Part shown: positions 41,708-50,876 of the stretch, piece by piece
How positions within the stretch are numbered: position 1 is the stretch's first letter
Layout of the letters: every line of letters begins with the position of its first letter
Assembly (NCBI GenBank): GCA_036625225.1
Contig: JAZKUF010000002.1
Coordinates: forward strand, 744,001-808,000
Source of the DNA: Accumulibacter jenkinsii
GTDB taxonomy: Bacteria; Pseudomonadota; Gammaproteobacteria; Burkholderiales; Rhodocyclaceae
Reading direction: 5' to 3'
Length of the DNA: 64,000 bases
Notes under the pieces: generated by a model
The model's database searches: none
Told to the model about the DNA's origin: nothing
What the model saw: only the letters and a program-made list of their open reading frames with translations
Program-made: the position numbers and the translations under genes

Positions 41708-42230
41708 GCGCTTTCCTTGCTTGAGTTAAGGTTGCGAAAGATAACGGACCATGGGCAGAAAGTCCTACCCAGGCTTGCGGCCACGGTACCAGCGCGGGTA
41801 ATGGCGCTGCTCCGTGTCCGTATGCGACTCCAGGGCGTGGCAGCGGTCGAACTGATAGGGCCTCCGGGGCCGCTATCGTCGTTGTCGCGCCCATCGCTGG
41901 CAAAGGTTTGCAGCGCGGCAGTCGGCGGGAACATCACCAACCCGCTCAGGTGCGAGCAAGCGCGCGGGCTGCGAAAGAGATTCCTGACTGCCGTGCGGAA
42001 ATTGGGGAAGAGGTTGATGCCGACGAGCTGAACGCTGCAAACGTGCATGCGGGTGCGGAGTGCAGTGGGTGGGGGCAGCGGCATCAAGGATCCTGGGGGA
42101 TTTGCGAGCTTGTCAGGGCGTCGCGGCTGGCATTGAATTCTACAGCAAAAGCCCCCGGCTTTCTCGGCGAAATTCATAATTATGAGCCCCGGCAGGCAGC
42201 CTGCAGGGCCTGCCTGAAAGCCTGTTCCGG
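41708..42230. other. Intergenic region upstream of sucC / downstream of gdh
   Basis: About 520 bases without a gene I can support. The minus-strand frame over 41704-42177 has no ribosome site or family-like sequence. Near the gdh end is a hairpin GGCAGGC/GCCTGCC (42191-42214) without a T run, a possible gdh terminator. The sucC promoter must lie here but no clear -35/-10 was found. Confidence 0.5.
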
Positions 42231-45200
42231 TCAGCCGACGAGACGCCTAATCTCCGCCAGTCCGGCCGAGAGCATGGCCAGATCCTGTGGCTCACCGATC
42301 TGCATCTCGGCAAGTACCGCCGGCACCGCAGCCATGCTCGGCAGGCTGCCGCGCAACAGCAAGCGCACGAGTTGCTGGCGCAAGGTCGCGAGTTCCGCCG
42401 CGAGCTGGGCGCGTGCCCGCGCCTGCCAGCGGTTGCCCGCCGGCAAACGGTGGATCGCCCCGCCCAGCCAGTCGAGATCGATCTCGCCCGCGAGTTCGGC
42501 GAGGGCGCGAGCCACCTCGTCCAGGGAATGACCGCAGGCGCGAGCCAGATTGACCCGATCGAACGCCGCCGCCACCTCGGCGCGCGCTTCGATCAGCGCC
42601 GCGACCGCCTGCCCACGGCTCTCGCCCTTCTTCAGGCGGACGCTGGCCTCGCCGACTGCCGCCCGGTAATCGACCACCAGCTGGCCAATCGGCGTACCCG
42701 CGAGATACTGCTTGAGGACCAGCGCAGTGGCCGCCGCGGTCAGTGCGCGCAGGCCCGCCATCAGCTCCCGCTGGCGGGCGGCGTCGAGCACCCGATCGAG
42801 CGCCTCGATCTCTCGCCACAGCACTTCGGCGTCAAGGACGCTGCTCGCGGCGTACCAGGCACCGGCGATTGCGGCCGGCGAAGCACCGGTCTCGTCACCC
42901 AGTTGCATGACAAAGGTCGTTCCCATGCGGTTCACCAGGCGATTGACCAGCTGCGTGGTGACGATGTCGCGCTTCAGCGGGTGGGCCGACAGCAGCTCCC
43001 GACAGAGCTCTTGCAGGGCCACCGGGAAGTAGTTCACCAGCAGCTCATGGACATCATCGCTGTCGGGCAGGCCGGAGGCCAGGAGGGCTTCCTTGAGGGA
43101 GATCTTGGTATAGGCGAGGAGGACTGCGATCTCCGGTGCGGTGAGACCGCGCTTCTGCTGCGCGCGCTCGCCGAGACCCTTGTCGTCGGGCAGAAACTCG
43201 ATTCCCCGATGCAGTGCACCGCTCGCCTCGAGACTCCGGATCAGACGTGCGTGCGCCTCGATCAGCTCTGCAGCAAGCGCGCTTTCGAGCGCAATCGCCT
43301 GCGTCTGCTGGTAGTTGTCGGCCAGCACCAGGCGCGCTACCTCGTCGGTCATCGAGGCGAGCAGCGCATCACGCTGCTTGCCGGTGAGGTCACCGCGGCG
43401 AACCAGACCAGCGAGCAGGATCTTGATGTTGACCTCGTGGTCGGAGCAGTCGACGCCGGCAGAGTTGTCGATCGCGTCGGTAAAAATGCGGCCGCCGTTG
43501 AGGGCAAACTCGATCCGCGCCTTCTGGGTCAGACCGAGGTTGCCACCTTCGGCGATCATGCGCGCCCGCAGCTGGCTGGCATCGATGCGCAGAATGTCGT
43601 TGCCGCGATCATTGGCTTCCTGGTGGCTCTGCGTGCTGGCCTTGACGTAGGTCCCGATGCCACCGTTGTAGAGCAGGTCCACCGGCGCCTGCAGCAGCGC
43701 CCTGATCAACTCGGCCGGCGTCATCCGGGCGGCATCGACATTCAGCCAGGCGCGCAGCTCGGGCGACAGCGGGATCGACTTGGCGCTGCGCGACCAGACA
43801 CCGCCGCCGGCAGAGATCAGCGCCGGCTCGTAGTCGGCCCAGGATGAACGCGGCAAGGCAAAAAGGCGCTGCCGCTCGCGCAGGCTGCGCGCCGGGTCCG
43901 GTTGCGGGTCGAGGAAGATATGCCGGTGATCGAAAGCGGCAAGCAGTCGGAGAGTCGGCGAGAGCAGCATGCCGTTGCCGAAAACGTCTCCCGACATGTC
44001 GCCGATGCCGATGACGGTCAATGGCTGCTGCTGGCCATCCAGGCCGAGTTCGCGGCAGTGCCGCTTGACGGCCTCCCAGGCGCCGCGGGCGGTGATGGCC
44101 ATCTGCTTGTGGTCGTAACCCGCAGAACCGCCTGAAGCAAAAGCGTCGCCGAGCCAGAAACCGTATTCGATGGCGATGCCGTTGGCGATGTCGGAAAAGC
44201 TCGCTGTCCCTTTGTCGGCGGCGACGACCAGATAGGGGTCGTCGCCATCACGCCGGCGTACGCCCGCGGGCGGGACGACCTCGCCGTCGACCAGATTGTC
44301 GGTCAGATCGAGCAGGCCGCGGATGAAGGTGGTGTAACAGGCAATCCCCTCGGCCTGGAAAGCGTCCCGCTCGCTCGCCGCAGGCAGGCGCTTGCAGACG
44401 AAACCGCCTTTCGAACCCAGCGGAACGATCAGCGCATTCTTGACCATCTGCGCCTTGACCAGACCGAGCACTTCGGTGCGGAAATCCTCCATGCGGTCCG
44501 ACCAGCGCAGCCCCCCGCGCGCTACCCGCGCGCCGCGCAGGTGCACGCCCTCGACCCGCTCGCTGTAGACGAAGATCTCGTAGAGCGGCGCCGGCGCCGG
44601 CAGGAAAGGGATATCGCGCGACGAGAACTTGAATGCCAGGTAGTCCTTCGGCTTGCCATCACCACCGGCCTGATAGACGTTGGTCCGCAGGGTGGCTTCA
44701 ATCACCGTCTGCAGGGCAGCGAGGATACGGTCATCATCGGGATTGCTGACCGCCAGCAAGGCCGTGCGCAGTTCGTCGGCAAGGACCCTGGCGCGGACAG
44801 GGTCGGCTGCCGGTGAAAAAAATGCGGCGAAGAGATCCAGCAGGCCGCGCGTGATCCTGTAATGGCAGGCCAGACAGCGCTCGACATAGGACTGGCTGAA
44901 GGGCAGACCGGCCTGCCGCAGATAGCGGCAGTAGGCGCGCAGGATATTGATTTGCCGCCCGTCGAGACCCGCCAGCAGGACCAGGCGGTTGAATCCGTCG
45001 TTCTCGGCCTGGTCGCGGAGCAGGTCTTCGAGCAACTGGAGAAAGGCTCGCCGGGTTGCCTCGTCGTCGAGATTCGAAGGCGGCAACAGCACGGCGAAAT
45101 CGGCCAGATGCAGGTCACTCCTGGGCAGGCTGAACGGCTGTTCCGAGAGCACCGTCAGCCCCATGTTTTCGAGCACCGGCAGGATCGCCGTGAGGGGCGG

Positions 45201-46898
45201 CGGGCGACCGCGGCGAAACAGTTTCAGGTGCTGCTGAGCGCCATCGTCTCCGGGCACTGCGCTCAGCTTGACTTCGACATGGCCACTGAGTTCGGCGGCC
45301 TCGAGGCGATCGAGGTCCGACACCGCCGACGCCGGCGTCACCCGCTCCTGGTACGACAAGGGCAAGGCCTCGGCATAGCGGCGCAGGAGGCGGTTACCGC
45401 GCTCCTCGCCGTAATGTCCGACGAGATTCTGTTTCAGTTCATCGCTCCAGCCGCGCACGATGCGCGCAACCTGGCTTTCGATCGCAGCGGAGTCGTAGTG
45501 GTCACGCGTATCCACCGGCGTGCGGGCGATGAAGTGCAGGCGCGCCAGCCTTGATTCGCCGAGCATGGCAAAGAAGTCGACGCGCTCGGCCGCCAGGGTT
45601 TCCTTGAAAAGGGCCGAGATCCGCTGGCCGATGGTGGTGTCGAAGCGCTCGCGCGGCATGTAGACGAGGGCCGAAACGTAGCGTCCCCAGGCGTCGTCGC
45701 GGAGAAAGACGCGCACCTGTTCGCGTTCGTAGAGCGCGACGATGCCGCCGGCAATGCGCATCAGATCGGCATGGGTGATCTCGATCAATTCGTCGCGCGG
45801 GTAGGTCTCGAGCACATTGAGCAGCGTCTTGTCGCGGTGGCTGCGCGGCTGAAAACCGATGGCTTGACGGACGGCAGCGATCTTGCGCCGCAGAAGCGGA
45901 ATTTCGGTCGCTTCGACGTGGTAAACGTGTGCGGTGTACAGGCCGACGAAGGCTCGTACACCGACGATGTTGCCGTTCTCGTCATAACCCTTGACGCCGA
46001 TGAAATCGAGGTAGGCCGAACGGTGCACCGTCGACTGTGCGTCGGCCTTGACCAGGATCACCGGCAAGGCGTCGCGGGCAAGCTCCGCCACCACCTCCGG
46101 AATGCCGGCCAGGCAACCGGCAAAGCGCGGCTGCTCGGCATGCCGGAGAATGCCGAGCCCGCTCCCGGGCAGCCGCATCAGGGTGTGCTGGACAGCGGCC
46201 GTACGGTATTCGGCATAACCGAGGAAGACGAAGTTGTTGGTCGCAATCCAGCGCAGATAGGCCGCCACTTCGTCGCTCTCGACAGCCGGCGTCGCAGCCA
46301 TCGCCAGCGCGGCATCGTGCATGCGCTGCTGCATGGTGGCGCCGTCGTCGACCGCGGCGCGCACGTCGGCGAGAACGTCGACCAGTTCCTGCTGCAGATC
46401 GTCGATCACCGCCGCCTCACCGATGCGATCGATCTCGAGGTGAATCCAGGATTCCGGCTGACCGCCGGCCGCGCCGCGTGGCAGGGTCTGCTGCAGCGTA
46501 CCGCCGGCACTGCGCCCGACGCTGAGCAGCGGGTGCAGGAGACGATGAATGGCCAGGCCATGGCGGTAAACGAGCATGCTGATCGAATCGACCAGGAAGG
46601 GCATGTCGTCGGTCACGACGTCGATCACGGTGTGCTCGGAGTGCCAGCCGTGACGGTCGAAATCGGGAGTATACAGGGCGATCCGCGTCTGTTTCGGCGC
46701 ACGCACGTCGCCCAGCCGGAAATGCTGGACGGCTGCCCCGAGCAATTCTTCGGGACTGCCGTCGCTGACACCGCTCAGCTCGACATCGGCGAAATAGCCC
46801 TCGAGATATTCACCGATGCGTGCCGACAGATTCTGCTGCTCGGCGATTTCGCGCAGGTTGCGGCGCAGGTTGTGGGTAGACTCCGTCAGCTTGAACAT
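42231..46898 (-). CDS. gdhB: NAD-specific glutamate dehydrogenase, large (GDH-1600 type)
   Basis: A 1555-residue enzyme of the 180-kDa class. The long N-terminal half holds ACT-like regulatory domains (DRHGWHSEHTVIDVVTDDMPF). The catalytic core is near residue 800: GGLRWSDRMEDFRTEVLGLVKAQMVKNA and VPLGSKGGFVCKR with the catalytic Lys, then VVAADKGTASFSDIAN and IGIGDMSGDVFGNGM for NAD binding. It deaminates glutamate to 2-oxoglutarate. AAGGAG before ATG 46898 sets the start. It sits next to the gltIJKL uptake operon, in the same direction. Confidence 0.95.
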   Translation of the reverse strand: MFKLTESTHNLRRNLREIAEQQNLSARIGEYLEGYFADVELSGVSDGSPEELLGAAVQHFRLGDVRAPKQTRIALYTPDFDRHGWHSEHTVIDVVTDDMPFLVDSISMLVYRHGLAIHRLLHPLLSVGRSAGGTLQQTLPRGAAGGQPESWIHLEIDRIGEAAVIDDLQQELVDVLADVRAAVDDGATMQQRMHDAALAMAATPAVESDEVAAYLRWIATNNFVFLGYAEYRTAAVQHTLMRLPGSGLGILRHAEQPRFAGCLAGIPEVVAELARDALPVILVKADAQSTVHRSAYLDFIGVKGYDENGNIVGVRAFVGLYTAHVYHVEATEIPLLRRKIAAVRQAIGFQPRSHRDKTLLNVLETYPRDELIEITHADLMRIAGGIVALYEREQVRVFLRDDAWGRYVSALVYMPRERFDTTIGQRISALFKETLAAERVDFFAMLGESRLARLHFIARTPVDTRDHYDSAAIESQVARIVRGWSDELKQNLVGHYGEERGNRLLRRYAEALPLSYQERVTPASAVSDLDRLEAAELSGHVEVKLSAVPGDDGAQQHLKLFRRGRPPPLTAILPVLENMGLTVLSEQPFSLPRSDLHLADFAVLLPPSNLDDEATRRAFLQLLEDLLRDQAENDGFNRLVLLAGLDGRQINILRAYCRYLRQAGLPFSQSYVERCLACHYRITRGLLDLFAAFFSPAADPVRARVLADELRTALLAVSNPDDDRILAALQTVIEATLRTNVYQAGGDGKPKDYLAFKFSSRDIPFLPAPAPLYEIFVYSERVEGVHLRGARVARGGLRWSDRMEDFRTEVLGLVKAQMVKNALIVPLGSKGGFVCKRLPAASERDAFQAEGIACYTTFIRGLLDLTDNLVDGEVVPPAGVRRRDGDDPYLVVAADKGTASFSDIANGIAIEYGFWLGDAFASGGSAGYDHKQMAITARGAWEAVKRHCRELGLDGQQQPLTVIGIGDMSGDVFGNGMLLSPTLRLLAAFDHRHIFLDPQPDPARSLRERQRLFALPRSSWADYEPALISAGGGVWSRSAKSIPLSPELRAWLNVDAARMTPAELIRALLQAPVDLLYNGGIGTYVKASTQSHQEANDRGNDILRIDASQLRARMIAEGGNLGLTQKARIEFALNGGRIFTDAIDNSAGVDCSDHEVNIKILLAGLVRRGDLTGKQRDALLASMTDEVARLVLADNYQQTQAIALESALAAELIEAHARLIRSLEASGALHRGIEFLPDDKGLGERAQQKRGLTAPEIAVLLAYTKISLKEALLASGLPDSDDVHELLVNYFPVALQELCRELLSAHPLKRDIVTTQLVNRLVNRMGTTFVMQLGDETGASPAAIAGAWYAASSVLDAEVLWREIEALDRVLDAARQRELMAGLRALTAAATALVLKQYLAGTPIGQLVVDYRAAVGEASVRLKKGESRGQAVAALIEARAEVAAAFDRVNLARACGHSLDEVARALAELAGEIDLDWLGGAIHRLPAGNRWQARARAQLAAELATLRQQLVRLLLRGSLPSMAAVPAVLAEMQIGEPQDLAMLSAGLAEIRRLVG

Positions 46899-47025
46899 GT
46901 CGCTCTCCTTTTCCGGATCGATCCCCTGCCACTGGCGACCTTCAGTATCCCTCCCCGCCAGACACAGCACCGGGCTGACGCGGATCAGCGAGCGCCGGCT
47001 CGCCGCCGACCCGTGACGCCGATAC

Positions 47026-47754
47026 TCAATGATGCAGGATCTTGGCGAGAAACTGTTGCGCCCGCTCCGAACGGGGGTGCTCGAAGAAGGCGTCCTTGCT
47101 GTCGTCTTCGACGATGCGGCCCTGATCCATGAAGATGACGCGGCTCGCGACCCGTTTCGCGAAACCCATCTCGTGCGTGACGCACATCATGGTCATTCCT
47201 TCCTGCGCGAGTTCGGTCATCACATCGAGGACTTCGTTCACCATCTCGGGGTCGAGCGCCGAGGTCGGTTCATCGAACAGCATGCAGATGGGATCCATGG
47301 CCAGCGCCCTGGCAATCGCCACTCGCTGCTGCTGACCGCCGGAGAGCTGGCCGGGATACTTGCCCGCCTGCTCGCGCAGACCGACGCGATCGAGCAGCTT
47401 GATCGCCTTTTCCCGCGCCTGCTCCGGGCTGCGCCCGAGGACCTTGGTCTGGGCGATGCCGAGATTGTCCATGATGCTCATGTGCGGGAAGAGTTCGAAG
47501 TTCTGGAAGACCATGCCGACCGTCGAGCGCAGCTTCGAGAGGTTGGTTCGGGGATCGCCCACGGAGACACCATTGACGATGATCTCGCCGCTCTGGAAAG
47601 GTTCGAGGCCATTGACACACTTGATCAGCGTCGACTTGCCGGAACCCGAAGGGCCACAGACAACGATCACCTCGCCCTTGTGGACCTGCGTCGTGCAGTC
47701 GGTGAGGACCTGGAATGAACCGTAATGCTTGCTCACCCTGTTCATCGAAATCAT
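47026..47754 (-). CDS. gltL: Glutamate/aspartate ABC transporter ATP-binding protein
   Basis: A 242-residue ATPase: Walker A CGPSGSGKSTLIKCVNG, signature QLSGGQQQRVAIARAL, Walker B MLFDEPTSALDPEMV, switch His in CVTHEMGFAKRV. It is of the polar amino-acid family. GAGGAG 8 bases before ATG 47754 fixes the start. Last gene of gltIJKL. Confidence 0.92.
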   Translation of the reverse strand: MISMNRVSKHYGSFQVLTDCTTQVHKGEVIVVCGPSGSGKSTLIKCVNGLEPFQSGEIIVNGVSVGDPRTNLSKLRSTVGMVFQNFELFPHMSIMDNLGIAQTKVLGRSPEQAREKAIKLLDRVGLREQAGKYPGQLSGGQQQRVAIARALAMDPICMLFDEPTSALDPEMVNEVLDVMTELAQEGMTMMCVTHEMGFAKRVASRVIFMDQGRIVEDDSKDAFFEHPRSERAQQFLAKILHH

Positions 47755-47788
47755 CGAAAATCTCCTCGATTGATGGCCGCGGACGGGC

Positions 47789-48469
47789 TCAGGCCGTCTT
47801 GAGCTTGTTCTGGTAGTAGCGAACGATTCGCGATGCAGTAAAACAGATGACGAAATAGACGGCACCGGCAAAGAGCAGCAGCTCGACCAGCCGTCCGTCG
47901 CGATCGCCCACCTTGTAGGCGGCGCCGAAGAAATCGGCGAGGGCCGAGACATAGACCAGCGAGGTGTCCTGGAAGAGGATGATGCCCTGCGTCAACAACA
48001 GCGGCACCATGTTGCGGAAAGCCTGCGGCAGGACCACCAGGCGCATCGACTGACCGTAGGTCATGCCGAGCGCACTCGCCGCAGCCATCTGTCCTTTCGG
48101 CACCGACTGGATGCCGGCGCGGATGATCTCCGAGTAATAGGCCGCCTCGAAGAGGGCAAAACCGGCGATCGCCGACGTCAGGCGCACGTCCGAACCACGC
48201 GGCAGACCCAGCAGGCTCTCGAGCAGATGCGGCACGATCAGAAAGAACCATAGCAACACCATGACCAGCGGAATGGCCCGGAAGAAGTTGACGTAAGCGG
48301 CGGCAAACCAGGAGAGGGGCTTGATCGACGACAGGCGCATGAGCGCCAGCAGGGTGCCCCAGATGATGCCGAAGATCACCGCGCTGAGCGTGATCTCGAG
48401 CGAAATTTTCATGCCGTCCCAGAGAAACGGCAGCGCGTTGGGGATCGAAGTCCAGTCGAATTCGTGCAT
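47789..48469 (-). CDS. gltK: Glutamate/aspartate ABC transporter permease
   Basis: A 226-residue permease of the HisMQ type with about five membrane segments and the EAA loop (YYSEIIRAGIQSVPKGQMAAASALGMT). It starts at ATG 48469, one base after the gltJ stop, with GGAGG upstream. It pairs with GltJ to form the channel. Confidence 0.92.
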   Translation of the reverse strand: MHEFDWTSIPNALPFLWDGMKISLEITLSAVIFGIIWGTLLALMRLSSIKPLSWFAAAYVNFFRAIPLVMVLLWFFLIVPHLLESLLGLPRGSDVRLTSAIAGFALFEAAYYSEIIRAGIQSVPKGQMAAASALGMTYGQSMRLVVLPQAFRNMVPLLLTQGIILFQDTSLVYVSALADFFGAAYKVGDRDGRLVELLLFAGAVYFVICFTASRIVRYYQNKLKTA

Positions 48470-48470
48470 C

Positions 48471-49211
48471 TTACTTGCCTCCGATGTAGCCGGGAACGCG
48501 GACGTGCTCTTCAACCCAGCGCATGCCGAACATGACGCCGACGTTGATCACGACGTAGGCCACGGTGACCGCGATGAACGACTCATAGGGCTGTGCCGTG
48601 TAGTCCACCAGTTGCCGGCCCTGAGCGGCAAGTTCGAGCAGGCCGATCGTCGAGCAGACCGCCGAATTCTTGAAAATGTTGAGAAACTCGGAAGTCAGCG
48701 GCGGGATGATCAGGCGCGAGGCCATTGGCAACATCACGTAGCGATAGGTCTGGGCGAGCGTGAAGCCCATCGCCAGTCCGGCGTTTTTCTGTCCGGGCGG
48801 CAACGAGTTGATCCCCGAGCGCACCTGTTCGGCGACGCGGGCGCTGGTAAACAGCGCCAGACAGACCATCGAGGCGAGGAACTGCTGCAGGATCGGGTTG
48901 GTCTGCTTGAAAGCGTTGCCGACTGCTTCGGGCAGCAGTTCGGGGATGACGAAATACCAGAGGAAGAGCTGCACGAGCAGCGGAATGTTGCGAAACACTT
49001 CCACGTAGGCCGTCGCGAACCCGGACAGCCAGCGGTTCGGGACGGTGCGCAGGACGCCGACGACCGCACCGAAAGCGAGCGCGATCACCCAGGCCGACAG
49101 CGACAGGGTGATGGTCATCTTGAAGCCGTAGAACATCCAGCCGAGATAGGTCTCGTCGCCGCCGGTCGCCGTCGGCTGCAGAAAAACATTCCAGTTCCAG
49201 TTGTAGGCCAT
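48471..49211 (-). CDS. gltJ: Glutamate/aspartate ABC transporter permease
   Basis: A 246-residue permease. It begins AYNWNWNVFLQPTATGGDETYLGWMFYG, typical of GltJ, with a HisMQ-type EAA loop (ARVAEQVRSGINSLPPGQKNAGLAMGFT). First of the two permease genes; 126 bases separate it from gltI and contain a strong hairpin. Confidence 0.92.
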   Translation of the reverse strand: MAYNWNWNVFLQPTATGGDETYLGWMFYGFKMTITLSLSAWVIALAFGAVVGVLRTVPNRWLSGFATAYVEVFRNIPLLVQLFLWYFVIPELLPEAVGNAFKQTNPILQQFLASMVCLALFTSARVAEQVRSGINSLPPGQKNAGLAMGFTLAQTYRYVMLPMASRLIIPPLTSEFLNIFKNSAVCSTIGLLELAAQGRQLVDYTAQPYESFIAVTVAYVVINVGVMFGMRWVEEHVRVPGYIGGK

Positions 49212-49256
49212 CTACTCGTCTCCTTACCGTCAAGGTCGCATCGGCGACTGGCGAGT

Positions 49257-49302
49257 CTTCCCCTCCCCGGCAAGCCGGCGCGAGCTTGCGGGTCAGGGAA
49301 GG
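49257..49302 (-). repeat. Hairpin in the gltI-gltJ spacer
   Basis: Outer arms CTTCCC/GGGAAG and inner arms CCC-G-GCAAGC/GCTTGCGGG around an 8-base loop. Such a stem downstream of a binding-protein gene often stabilises its mRNA or lowers expression of the permease genes. Confidence 0.55.
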
Positions 49303-49337
49303 TGAATCCGTATGCCGAGAAAATCTGCTGCGCTTCC

Positions 49338-50246
49338 TTACTCGAAAGCTTTGTCGTTGGGCGCCTTGTAGAGGTTCTTGACGGCTTCGGAAAGCGGGAA
49401 GTTGAGGTTCAGGCCCTTGGGCGGAATCGGCTGCAGGAACCACTTGGCGTAAATCTTCTCGGCTTCGCCGGAGGTCATGACCTTGGCCAGGGCGGTATCG
49501 ACGGCTTTCTTGAATGCCGGGTCGTCCTTGCGCAGCATGCAGCCATAAGCTTCGTACGACTGGGGTGTGCCGACCACCACCCAGTCGCTGGCCCGCTTGG
49601 CCTTGGCCATTTCGCCGTAGAGCAGCGCGTCGTCCATCATGAAGGCCACGGCGCGACCGGTTTCCAGGGTCAGGAAGGCTTCACCGTGGTCCTTGGCGCT
49701 GATGATGCTCATCTTCATCTGCTTGTCTTCATTCATCTTGCGCAGCAGACGCTCGGAAGTGGTGCCGGCAGTGGTGACGACGTTCTTGCCGGCGAGATCG
49801 GGAAAGTCCTTGATGCCGGAGTTGGTCTTGGTCATCAGGCGGGTGCCGATGACGAAGATGCTGTTCGAAAAGCTGACCTGCTTCTGGCGCTCGGTGTTGT
49901 TGGTCGTCGAACCGCATTCGAGGTCGACCGAACCGTTCTGAACCAGCGTGATGCGATTCGACGATGTCACCGGCATCAGCCGGGTATCGAGCTTGGCGAG
50001 CTTGAGGTCAGACTGGATCGCGGCGACCACCTTCAGCATCAGTTCGTGCGAATAGCCGATGACCTGCTGCTTGTCGTCGTAGTACGAAAACGGAATCGAC
50101 GATTCGCGGTGACCGAGGGAGATGACGCCGGTTTCCTTGATTTTTTTGAGGGTGCCGGTCAGTTCCTGCGCGAGGGCCGGGGCCGAGAGCAGGGCGGCGG
50201 CCAGGGTGGCCGCCATCAACAGGCGTCTGGGTTGCTTGATCATCAT
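49338..50246 (-). CDS. gltI: Glutamate/aspartate ABC transporter substrate-binding protein
   Basis: A 302-residue periplasmic protein. A signal peptide covers about residues 1-25 (LLMAATLAAALLSAPALA before QELTGTLKK). It contains GVISLGHRESSIPFSYYDD, NGSVDLECGSTTNNTERQ and DVVGT-type hinge strands of the solute-binding family 3. GGAGAAAAG before ATG 50246 fixes the start. First gene of gltIJKL, with a sigma-54 type promoter about 240 bases upstream. Confidence 0.93.
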   Translation of the reverse strand: MMIKQPRRLLMAATLAAALLSAPALAQELTGTLKKIKETGVISLGHRESSIPFSYYDDKQQVIGYSHELMLKVVAAIQSDLKLAKLDTRLMPVTSSNRITLVQNGSVDLECGSTTNNTERQKQVSFSNSIFVIGTRLMTKTNSGIKDFPDLAGKNVVTTAGTTSERLLRKMNEDKQMKMSIISAKDHGEAFLTLETGRAVAFMMDDALLYGEMAKAKRASDWVVVGTPQSYEAYGCMLRKDDPAFKKAVDTALAKVMTSGEAEKIYAKWFLQPIPPKGLNLNFPLSEAVKNLYKAPNDKAFE

Positions 50247-50876
50247 CTTTTCTCCATGGGTAAGATCATGTCTCCGGAATAGGATCCAGAGCAATCGGTC
50301 GTTTGCTGCCGGTCGCCCGGACAGCGAGGGCGAAAGCCATAGCGCCGCGCCTGACGGCCCGCCCGCCTTGGCCGGCGACGGGGCAGACGGACGCAGTGAA
50401 TCCTGCAGCCGCCGTTCTTCTGATCATCGCAATCGGGTCTCCTCATGCTTGTGCCACCAATCAATGCCTCAAAAACCAAAGCATTAACCATGCCACGTCC
50501 TAACGGCGGTAAAAAATCAGGAGCACCGCTTTTCGAGGGGATTTCAGTCCAGCCCACGGTGCGCGGCTGCAGTTCCGCACCCCTCGCTGGTGCAGACAGC
50601 GATCGCCGTCGTTGTGCTGACCCTTGTCTTGCGCAATCGCTTCTGCTGCCCCCGGGCCGGGCCTGGCCCATCGCCGACGCCCTGACGCGACCGATTGTGG
50701 CATGACTTGGCGCCGAATCCAAGCGCTAACGATCCGATGATCCAGTCATGAAAGGAGGCGGCGGCCGTCTTCTGGTCGGACGACCCCGGCAGCCGCTTGA
50801 ACCGGCATTCTTGTGCCACACACCACAGACAGGCCTTACAATCCCGCTGACCCATCCCTTGGCTCCCCCCTGCCCG
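50247..50876. other. Intergenic region between divergent gltI and the M61 peptidase gene
   Basis: About 630 bases. It contains the sigma-54 type site at 50480-50495 and otherwise no gene, repeat or RNA I can support. Frames that run through it on both strands are extensions of frames antisense to the peptidase gene. Confidence 0.5.
50480..50495 (-). promoter_or_regulatory. Sigma-54 (-24/-12) promoter of gltIJKL
   Basis: Minus strand TGGCATGGTTAATGCT: GG-N10-GC, nearly the same sequence as the pilin promoter at 13241. The transcript would start near 50468, leaving a leader of about 220 bases. RpoN control of acidic amino-acid uptake with AauR is known in Pseudomonas. Confidence 0.6.

Noticed and set aside
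41704..42177. 157-codon minus-strand frame upstream of sucC
   Set aside because: No ribosome site, low-complexity composition, and it ends inside the sucC start region.
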